Translations under genes and position numbers: made by a program
The notes under the pieces: generated by a model
What the model was told of the DNA's origin: nothing
Databases searched by the model: none
What the model saw: the letters and a program-made list of their open reading frames with translations, nothing else
Source: an uncultured Prevotella sp.
GTDB lineage: Bacteria > Bacteroidota > Bacteroidia > Bacteroidales > Bacteroidaceae
Direction of reading: 5' to 3'
Assembly: GCA_937889855.1 (NCBI GenBank)
Contig: CALBYK010000100.1
Span: forward strand, 1-20,511
DNA length: 20,511 bases
Shown: positions 8,352-14,050 of the stretch, piece after piece
Layout of the letters: every line of letters starts with the position of its first letter
Numbering within the stretch: the stretch's first letter is position 1

Positions 8352-11108
8352 TTACCGGCGTCCCGCCTCGTCGATGAGTTCTTTCACTTCATCGTTGTAG
8401 TCTCGGTCGGCAAGCAGTTTCTCTATCGTCATGTGCATGCGGTAGCGCCAGTAGTGCTTCGGGTTGGCAGGAATGTTTATGCGCTCGGCATTAGCATCGT
8501 CCAGGCGCACACGCTCGTCGATAGCAAACCAGTCCTGAAGCGAGAGGATGCAGAGCATCGAGGGCGACGTGAGCTGGCGCGACACGATGTCGCGGGCGAG
8601 CCATCCTGGCAGTGGATGCGGAGCGGCACCGCCACGATAGAGCATTGTGTTGTAGAACTCCTGCGTGCGGTCCCAGTCCTCGTCCCACCACTGTCGGAGG
8701 GTAGGCATGTCGTGTGTGGAGAGCGTGCATACAGAGCGGTATGGATTGCGCGAGAGATGGCCGAACTTCACGGTCGGGTCCTTCGGCATCGACTGCAGCT
8801 CAAGGCTGAGGATGCGCAGCTCGTTCATAACCCACTGCACACAGTCGGGCACCATTCCAAGGTCCTCGGCACACACAAGCATGCGTGTTGCCTGTGCCAA
8901 GAGCGGCAGTTTCTTCATTGCCTCGTGGTACCAGAAGTCGTTGTTGCGGCGATAGTAGTAGTCGTTGTAGAGGCGGTTGAACGCGTCCTTGTCGTTCTGC
9001 CACAGAGCCTCATACATAAAGTTGAGCTGTGCCGTGATGCGCGGGTGGAACATGTTGGGGTTCTGGCGGTCGCGAACGAATAGCACGTCCTCGACAAGAC
9101 AATAGAGGCCGTCGCGCAGCCAGATGTCCTTGTCGGTTGTCTTGCCCTCGAAGGTAGCCTCAATCTTTCGCTCGGTGTCATACTCAGGCTTGAGTGAGAA
9201 TATGTCGTCGTGCTCATGCTGCAAGTATTTCTCCTTCACTTCCTCGGCATGCTCGCGGAACACGCGGTTGACAACCCAGTCGGCGATGAACGGACGGGTG
9301 AACAGTTCTTCCTGGAACCGCAGTCCGTAGCTCTCAATCTCCTCGCGAGTCATGGCGAGAGCTGGCTGGAACTGTCCGAGAAGTCCGTGCACACAGTCGG
9401 TAGGTATTGCCCATATGCGGAAGAAGCCGAGTACATGGTCGATGCGGTAGGCATCGAAGTATTGCGACATGTTCTGGAAACGGCGCACCCACCACTGGCA
9501 TCCGTCGGCAATCATGCGTTCCCAGTTGTATGTAGGGAATCCCCAGTTCTGCCCGTTAACGGAGAAAGCGTCAGGCGGTGCTCCTGCCTGCGAGTTGAGG
9601 TGGAAGTATTCCGGCTCGTGCCACACGTCGCAGCCGTTGCGGTTGACACCGATTGGAATGTCGCCCTTGAGTATCACGCCGCGTGCCCGGGCATAGTCGT
9701 GGGCGGCGCGCATCTGGCGGTCGAGAACGAACTGCACATAATAATAGAAAGCCACGTTGGCGTATTCCTTGCTTGCCGGGTTGCTAAGTTGCTTGCGGTC
9801 GGCCTCGTTCCACACGTTATGGTCCTCCCATGTAGCAAACTGGCATGTGCCGTATGTGTCACGCAGATGGCAATATTGCGCGTAAGGCACAAGCCAGTGC
9901 TCTGTGCGGGAGAAGAAGTCCTTGAACTCCTCCGACTTGAGCGCCTCCTTGCCTTCCTGGCCGAATATGATTTGCAGATACTTTGTCTTTGCGTTGTTCA
10001 CGCGCTCGTAGTCAATCTGCGGCAGGCCATTCAGTTCTTCGCGCAGAAGTTCGAAACGGTCGGCCTCAAGTTTATCCTTGATGGCAGGGAGCTGGCGAAG
10101 GTCGCAATACTGCGGATGCAGCGCGAAGATTGATATGCATGAATAAGGGTAAGAGTCGGTCCATGTGTGTGTTGACGTTGTGTCGTTGATGGGGAGCACC
10201 TGAAGCACGCGCTGGTGGGTCTGTGCCACCCAGTCAATCATAAGTTTCAGGTCGCCGAAGTCGCCCACGCCGAAGCTTCCTTCCGAGCGGAGCGAGAAAA
10301 CGGGGATGAGCGTTCCGGCCACCTTCTCGTCGCAAATGGCAAAGAAAGCCTGGTCGAGTGACACGACGCGCACATCACCATTGGAAAGGTGCTTAATGGC
10401 AAGCTTGCGGTTAGAGCCGGTTTCCCACTCCACTTCGCCCTTGTCGCCGACGGCAACAAACTTGAATTCAATCTCGGCAGCCTCATCGTCGGCAGCCGAA
10501 GGACGAGCGGTCTTAGATGAAGCATTTCTCTTGCCCTCAAACAGTCTTGCCGCGTCAATGTCCACAGTCCACTCATTGTGGTTGTGCTCCGCCATCGGAA
10601 TCTTGCCCATGAGGTTCCAGCATCCCAATACTGGCTGCGCGCCCACAACAAAGAGTCGCATGCCGGAGCGCAACTGCGGGGCACGCACCACAAGGCGCAA
10701 CGTCTGCTCAAAAGCCGAGGTTTCCACTTTTGTCTCGGCACGGCGGTTTACACAGTCGGTAAACGCAGAGCTATAAAGATAGGTATCTCCAGGAAAATCC
10801 ATCCATTCGTCATTGATGAAGTAGTGGCGTGCTTTCATTGCCGTGAAGTCAACACGGTGTTTGATGGTTTTCCATTCCGAGCGCTTTGTGCCGCGGAAGT
10901 CGCGCACACTATAATAATAGTCGTAGCGTTCTGAAACCTCTTCGTCGAGTTTGGTTTCTGCGGTCCACGTTTTGCCATCTAAGGTTGACATGGCAACTAC
11001 ATTAAACGTGCCGGCAGTTGAGTCTCCATCGCCAACGACTGGAGCCACATTTAAGATAAGCTCCTCGCCATATGTTGTACGATATTGGATGCTGAATGTT
11101 ATGTTCAT
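8352..11108 (-). CDS. malQ: 4-alpha-glucanotransferase (GH77) with two N-terminal starch-binding modules
   Basis: A 918-residue protein without a signal peptide, so cytoplasmic. Residues 1 to about 100 and about 133-250 are two CBM20-type modules; LFVVGAQPVLGCWN at 152-165 is the typical CBM20 strand-turn. The GH77 domain starts at about 265 (GTLIPVFSLRSEGSFGVGDF). It contains PIGVNRNGCDVW (485-496), GAPPDAFSVNGQNWGFPTYN (509-528), YRIDH with nucleophile Asp557, CAEDLG with acid/base Glu748, and STHD with Asp800. The extra segment around 610-690 matches the long DPE2-like form. The enzyme transfers maltodextrin units between glucans and releases glucose. It is first in a minus-strand run with the three hydrolases. 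Its promoter region carries a TAATTTTG box and a LacI-type operator. Confidence 0.93.
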   Translation of the reverse strand: MNITFSIQYRTTYGEELILNVAPVVGDGDSTAGTFNVVAMSTLDGKTWTAETKLDEEVSERYDYYYSVRDFRGTKRSEWKTIKHRVDFTAMKARHYFINDEWMDFPGDTYLYSSAFTDCVNRRAETKVETSAFEQTLRLVVRAPQLRSGMRLFVVGAQPVLGCWNLMGKIPMAEHNHNEWTVDIDAARLFEGKRNASSKTARPSAADDEAAEIEFKFVAVGDKGEVEWETGSNRKLAIKHLSNGDVRVVSLDQAFFAICDEKVAGTLIPVFSLRSEGSFGVGDFGDLKLMIDWVAQTHQRVLQVLPINDTTSTHTWTDSYPYSCISIFALHPQYCDLRQLPAIKDKLEADRFELLREELNGLPQIDYERVNNAKTKYLQIIFGQEGKEALKSEEFKDFFSRTEHWLVPYAQYCHLRDTYGTCQFATWEDHNVWNEADRKQLSNPASKEYANVAFYYYVQFVLDRQMRAAHDYARARGVILKGDIPIGVNRNGCDVWHEPEYFHLNSQAGAPPDAFSVNGQNWGFPTYNWERMIADGCQWWVRRFQNMSQYFDAYRIDHVLGFFRIWAIPTDCVHGLLGQFQPALAMTREEIESYGLRFQEELFTRPFIADWVVNRVFREHAEEVKEKYLQHEHDDIFSLKPEYDTERKIEATFEGKTTDKDIWLRDGLYCLVEDVLFVRDRQNPNMFHPRITAQLNFMYEALWQNDKDAFNRLYNDYYYRRNNDFWYHEAMKKLPLLAQATRMLVCAEDLGMVPDCVQWVMNELRILSLELQSMPKDPTVKFGHLSRNPYRSVCTLSTHDMPTLRQWWDEDWDRTQEFYNTMLYRGGAAPHPLPGWLARDIVSRQLTSPSMLCILSLQDWFAIDERVRLDDANAERINIPANPKHYWRYRMHMTIEKLLADRDYNDEVKELIDEAGRR

Positions 11109-11188
11109 ATATATAATATTGGTTTTATGATTGTCTATCAGTATTAGTAATACATATTTATTAGATTAAGGCTTTTGCCTTTCGCTTA

Positions 11189-11196
11189 CAAAATTA
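11189..11196 (-). promoter_or_regulatory. -7 box (TAATTTTG) of the malQ promoter
   Basis: The minus strand reads TAATTTTG, an exact match to the Bacteroidota -7 consensus TAnnTTTG and identical to the box upstream of susC. It lies about 80 nt before the malQ ATG. No TTTG occurs 19-21 nt further upstream, so the -33 element is missing. A LacI-type operator is centred 61.5 bp upstream of the first base of the box. The box directly adjoins the U-tract of the upstream terminator. Confidence 0.6.
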
Positions 11197-11241
11197 AAAA
11201 AAAGATTGCTTACGTGACATAAATCAAGTAAGCAATCTTTT
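11196..11241 (-). terminator. Intrinsic terminator after the MFS transporter gene
   Basis: AAAAGATTGCTTAC at 11200-11213 pairs perfectly with GTAAGCAATCTTTT at 11228-11241: a 14-bp stem with a 14-nt loop. On the minus strand the stem is followed by a run of T residues ending at 11196. The hairpin begins 42 nt after the MFS stop codon. It should end the lacI-MFS transcript and isolate malQ, which then needs its own promoter. The loop contains TTGATTTATGTCA, a 13-mer also found upstream of susC. Confidence 0.82.
11215..11227 (-). other. Shared 13-mer TTGATTTATGTCA, malQ copy
   Basis: The minus strand carries TTGATTTATGTCA, identical to 13939-13951 on the plus strand upstream of susC. It has a TTGA-N6-TCA pattern, which loosely resembles CRP/FNR-family sites. 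Here it occupies the loop of the terminator hairpin and ends 18 nt before the malQ -7 box. Whether it binds a protein is unknown. Confidence 0.4.
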
Positions 11242-11250
11242 AGAATGCCA

Positions 11251-11264
11251 TGAAAACGTTTGCA
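11251..11264 (-). promoter_or_regulatory. LacI-type operator upstream of malQ
   Basis: The minus strand reads TGCAAACGTTTTCA, with the palindromic core AAACGTTT centred at 11257.5. It differs by one base from the two operators in the lacI-susC gap. It sits in the 3' flank of the MFS gene, 19 nt after its stop and before the terminator. Its centre is 61.5 bp from the first base of the malQ -7 box. It is probably bound by the LacI-family protein encoded at 12689-13744. Confidence 0.72.
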
Positions 11265-11283
11265 GTAGTTACATATCCATGTC

Positions 11284-12582
11284 CTATTTCTTAATCAGCG
11301 CCACGCTGCAGGCGCCCAAGACAAGCAGCACGCCTGCAACAATCATCATGTTGCTCTGCACCGAGCCGACAAGCGAGAGGATGGCTCCGCCAGCCACCGC
11401 TGCTATAATCTGCGGCACGCAGATGGTGCCGTTGAAGAGCCCGAGGTATGCTCCCTTGTGTCCATATCCCTCAAGGGCGTTGGTGACGAAGGCAAAAGGC
11501 ATGGCTAGCATGGCAGCCCAGGCGCAGCCAATGAGTATGAACGGGATGACGAGCATGTTCTTGTCGCCGACAAACGGAACGATGGCGAAACCGATGCCAC
11601 CGATAACGAGTGAGAGGGCATAGGCAAACTTCTCGTTCTTGAAGCGTGCGAGAGCCATTGCCCACAGCACGGAGCCGATGGCCTGCCAGAAGAAGAGCAC
11701 GCCCACCCAGTTGCCGGCTTCCTGATAGCCCTTCGACGCCACGTCTGTAGTGTGCCATACGGTGTCGGCTATAGTGCCGTTGGTGTAGGTCCACATATAC
11801 ATGAACGCAGCCCAGCAGAAGAACTGCACCAAGCCCACTTTCCAGAACATCACCGGGGCATTCTTCAGCAGTTCAATCCAGTTGGCGCTCTTCTCTTCGG
11901 CCTCGGGGTCCGCCTCGTTGTATTCGGCATATTCCTCCGGATTCCATTCCTTCACCTTGAGCGTGGTGTAGATGACGCAGAGTATGAGTATGGCTGCGCC
12001 GACGTAGAAGGAGTAAATTACAGAATCGGGGATGACGCCCTTCGGAGCCTCGTTGGCAATGCCGATGGCTGTGAAGAAGAACGGGAAGACGTAGCCGATG
12101 AGCGAGCCGGAGTTGCAGAGAAACGACTGTATGGAATAGGCGAGCGACTTCTGTTTCTCGTTTACCATGTCGCCCACGAGCATCTTGAACGGCTGCATGG
12201 CCATGTTGATGGAGGTGTCGAGGAACATGAGCGAGATGAGTCCGAACACCATCGCCGTGCTTACAGCCATGCCGAACGACCCGGCGTTAGGCAGCAGGCA
12301 CATCACAGCCACGGCTACCGCCGCGCCTACAAACAGATAAGGAATACGGCGGCCGAAACGGCACCATGTGCGGTCGCTGAGCGTGCCGATGATGGGCTGC
12401 ACGAGGATGCCCATCAGCGGGGGCAATATCCAGAAGTAGCTGAGGTTGTGGGGGTCGGCGCCAAGTGTGGCGAAGATACGCGAGATGTTGGCACTCTGAA
12501 GGGCGTAGGCTATCTGTACGCCGAAGAATCCGAAACTGAGGTTCCACAGTTTCCAGAAACTAAGATTTGGTTTTGGTTTCAT
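11284..12582 (-). CDS. MFS / SLC45-like sugar transporter (probable maltoside or glucose importer)
   Basis: A 432-residue, very hydrophobic protein with about 12 predicted membrane segments and a charged central loop (about 215-235, rich in Glu) between the two halves. Near residues 70-82 it shows the DRTWCRFGRRIPY motif characteristic of SLC45/GPH-type sugar:cation symporters. The N-terminal FGFFGVQIAYALQSANISRI is typical of the maltose/sucrose-type members found in Bacteroidota starch loci. Likely role: inner-membrane uptake of maltose, short maltodextrins or glucose made in the periplasm. It lies 106 nt downstream of lacI. I found no TAnnTTTG box in that gap, so it is probably cotranscribed with lacI, and a strong terminator follows it. 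Substrate is inferred from context only. Confidence 0.85.
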   Translation of the reverse strand: MKPKPNLSFWKLWNLSFGFFGVQIAYALQSANISRIFATLGADPHNLSYFWILPPLMGILVQPIIGTLSDRTWCRFGRRIPYLFVGAAVAVAVMCLLPNAGSFGMAVSTAMVFGLISLMFLDTSINMAMQPFKMLVGDMVNEKQKSLAYSIQSFLCNSGSLIGYVFPFFFTAIGIANEAPKGVIPDSVIYSFYVGAAILILCVIYTTLKVKEWNPEEYAEYNEADPEAEEKSANWIELLKNAPVMFWKVGLVQFFCWAAFMYMWTYTNGTIADTVWHTTDVASKGYQEAGNWVGVLFFWQAIGSVLWAMALARFKNEKFAYALSLVIGGIGFAIVPFVGDKNMLVIPFILIGCAWAAMLAMPFAFVTNALEGYGHKGAYLGLFNGTICVPQIIAAVAGGAILSLVGSVQSNMMIVAGVLLVLGACSVALIKK

Positions 12583-12612
12583 TGTTTGTTATTTGGTTTT
12601 TTAGAATTTTTT

Positions 12613-12675
12613 CTAAGCCTTTCTAAGCCTTTCTATGTATTCTAAGCCTTATTAAGCCTTTTTGGACCTTAGCCT
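12613..12675. repeat. Short imperfect repeats (CTAAGCCT) in the lacI-MFS gap
   Basis: On the plus strand CTAAGCCT occurs at 12613-12620, 12623-12630 and 12642-12649, with degenerate copies TAAGCCT at 12653-12659 and CTTAGCCT at 12668-12675. Spacings are irregular (10, 19, about 11 and about 15 bp). On the coding (minus) strand this reads as repeated AGGCTTAG in the leader just ahead of the MFS gene. Function is unknown; the number of copies could vary by slippage. Confidence 0.55.
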
Positions 12676-12688
12676 TTAAAGCATATTA

Positions 12689-13744
12689 CTACCCTCCATA
12701 GGGGAGGGGTTGGGGGTGGGGCCTCGTACTCCCTCTCACCACCAGCCTTGTCCTTACCACCCTTTTCTCTATCTTGTCCTTAGGCGACAGTCCCTCCGCC
12801 TTGTCCATGATGATGGTGGCAGCCTCCTCGCCCACTTTCGCGCCGCGCTGCTCCACGGTAGTCAGCTGCGGGTCGCAAGCTATGGCACGCTGTCCGTTGG
12901 TGAACCCGCACACCGACACATCCTCAGGCACACGCAGCCCCATGTGCTTTGCCACGTACATTGTGCCGATTGCGGTGTCGTCGTTCACGCAGAAAAACGC
13001 GTCAGGGCGGTCGTCACGGCGCAGTATGTCCGGGGTGATGCGCTCGGCGTCCTCGCGGTTGTCACACTCAAACACAAGCGACGGATCGGCAGCAAGCCCT
13101 GCCTGAACAAGCGCGTCGCGGTAGCCGTTGTAGCGGTTGCGTCCGAGCACTGTCTTGCCCTTCATGCCATAGTAGGCTATGCGCTTGCAGCCAGTCTTGA
13201 CGAGATAGCTCGTAGCAGAGAACGCCCCTTGGTAGTCGTCGCACACCACAAGCGACGCGTCAACACCAGAGCAGATGCGGTCGTAGAACACGAGGGGTAT
13301 GCCACGGTCGATGAGCGACTGGAAGTGTTCGTAGCTTGTTGTCTGCTTCGACTGCGACACAATGACGCCGCACACCTGGTGGGCCTCGAACATCTGGCAT
13401 AGCTGCACCTCACGCTCATACAGCTCGCGTGAGGTGGTGGCAATGAGCCGGTAGCCACGCTTTGATGCCGCGGCCTCAATGCCGTTTAGTATCGAGGAGA
13501 AGTAGTAGTGGGCAAACTCTGGCACTATCACTCCTATCATCTTGATTGGCTGGCGGCGAGAATTGCGCAGCGACTTGGCTATATCATTGGGGTAGAAATT
13601 GTGCTTATGCGCGTAGTCGCATATCATGCGGCGCTTTTCCTCATTCACGCGGTCGCTGCCGTTGAGGGCGCGCGAAACGGTAGCTATCGACACGCCAAAG
13701 TGTTCGGCGATGTCTTTCATTGTTGTTGGTTGCAGTTCGGACAT
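12689..13744 (-). CDS. LacI-family transcriptional regulator of the starch locus
   Basis: A 351-residue protein. Residues 8-33 form the LacI helix-turn-helix (TMKDIAEHFGVSIATVSRAL), with the hinge helix at 52-60 (PNDIAKSLR). A periplasmic-binding-protein-like effector domain (about 68-335) follows, starting IGVIVPEFAHYYFSSILNGI and including CGVIVSQS and FFCVNDDTAIG. The family's usual end (RLVVRGST) is followed by ten extra residues (PHPQPLPYGG) encoded entirely by a GC-rich repeat. ATG 13744 was chosen; Met9 (13720) is also possible but would trim the start of the DNA-binding domain. It has a consensus promoter and an operator with AAACGTTT core upstream, so it probably regulates itself, susC and malQ. 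The ligand is probably a maltooligosaccharide (inference). It replaces the SusR regulator of Bacteroides. Confidence 0.92.
   Translation of the reverse strand: MSELQPTTMKDIAEHFGVSIATVSRALNGSDRVNEEKRRMICDYAHKHNFYPNDIAKSLRNSRRQPIKMIGVIVPEFAHYYFSSILNGIEAAASKRGYRLIATTSRELYEREVQLCQMFEAHQVCGVIVSQSKQTTSYEHFQSLIDRGIPLVFYDRICSGVDASLVVCDDYQGAFSATSYLVKTGCKRIAYYGMKGKTVLGRNRYNGYRDALVQAGLAADPSLVFECDNREDAERITPDILRRDDRPDAFFCVNDDTAIGTMYVAKHMGLRVPEDVSVCGFTNGQRAIACDPQLTTVEQRGAKVGEEAATIIMDKAEGLSPKDKIEKRVVRTRLVVRGSTRPHPQPLPYGG
12692..12722 (-). repeat. GC-rich dispersed repeat, short copy forming the lacI 3' end
   Basis: The minus strand reads GGCCCCACCCCCAACCCCTC and ends CCCTATGGAGGG. It is related to the C-rich cores of the elements at 8124-8178 and 8287-8346. 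It supplies codons 342-351 of lacI up to the TAG stop at 12689-12691. The peptide PHPQPLP is a familiar by-product when this kind of Bacteroidales repeat is translated. Confidence 0.65.
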
Positions 13745-13801
13745 TTTTGTTTGATTTTGTTAAAAGATTTATGGTTTGTTGGTTTGCCTAATTACATGCT
13801 G

Positions 13802-13833
13802 CAAAGTTACAACATTATATAAAAAGCAACAAA
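13802..13833 (-). promoter_or_regulatory. lacI promoter (TTTG-N20-TAACTTTG)
   Basis: On the minus strand TTTG (13833-13830) is followed after exactly 20 nt by TAACTTTG (13809-13802). This is a full match to the Bacteroidota consensus TTTG-N19-21-TAnnTTTG. Transcription should start near 13795, giving a leader of about 50 nt before the lacI ATG. The nearer operator is centred 61.5 bp upstream of the first base of the -7 box. Confidence 0.8.
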
Positions 13834-13862
13834 GAATAATGTTTTTTGATATGCATCAAATA

Positions 13863-13878
13863 GTGCAAACGTTTACAC
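13863..13878 (-). promoter_or_regulatory. LacI-type operator 1 (lacI-proximal)
   Basis: GTGCAAACGTTTACAC is palindromic at 14 of 16 positions with a central CG, the classic LacI/PurR/CcpA-type architecture. The core AAACGTTT is centred at 13870.5, 61.5 bp from the first base of the lacI -7 box. A 15-nt direct copy lies 19 bp further on. Confidence 0.85.
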
Positions 13879-13881
13879 TCA

Positions 13882-13897
13882 TTGCAAACGTTTACAC
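13882..13897 (+). promoter_or_regulatory. LacI-type operator 2 (susC-proximal)
   Basis: TTGCAAACGTTTACAC repeats the preceding operator (TGCAAACGTTTACAC in common). Its core is centred at 13889.5, 62.5 bp upstream of the first base of the susC -7 box. The two operators are 19 bp apart centre to centre, slightly under two helical turns, so two dimers could sit side by side. Confidence 0.85.
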
Positions 13898-13938
13898 CGT
13901 CAAAATGCAAAATTTCTTAAACACAATAGTACACTCAA

Positions 13939-13951
13939 TTGATTTATGTCA
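13939..13951 (+). other. Shared 13-mer TTGATTTATGTCA, susC copy
   Basis: The motif is identical to the one in the malQ promoter region (11215-11227, minus). Here it directly abuts the -7 box, so a bound protein would cover the promoter spacer. The TTGA-N6-TCA pattern hints at a CRP/FNR-family site, but the spacing to the -7 box differs from malQ (0 against 18 nt). Confidence 0.4.
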
Positions 13952-13959
13952 TAATTTTG
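13952..13959 (+). promoter_or_regulatory. -7 box (TAATTTTG) of the susC promoter
   Basis: An exact match to TAnnTTTG about 92 nt upstream of the susC ATG. The expected -33 TTTG is absent; the corresponding position reads AGTAC. This suggests a promoter that depends on an activator. Start of transcription would be near 13966. Confidence 0.65.
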
Positions 13960-14050
13960 CAGCAAGTTCAATAAAGCCCAAGAGCATGCGAACAATTAAA
14001 AACCGCATATACAGAAACAACAAACAATTTATTAAATATCAAAAGCTACA

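Larger units (their letters stand above)
13745..14050. promoter_or_regulatory. Divergent lacI-susC control region
   Basis: This 306-bp AT-rich gap holds the lacI promoter (13802-13833, minus), two tandem LacI-type operators (13863-13897), a shared 13-mer (13939-13951) and the susC -7 box (13952-13959). About 85 nt of susC leader follows, with no evident Shine-Dalgarno and no strong hairpin. I see no gene in it. Confidence 0.85.

Noticed and set aside
12613..12675. CRISPR-like array
   Set aside because: Units are only 8-9 bases with irregular 2-11 nt spacing and no cas genes nearby.
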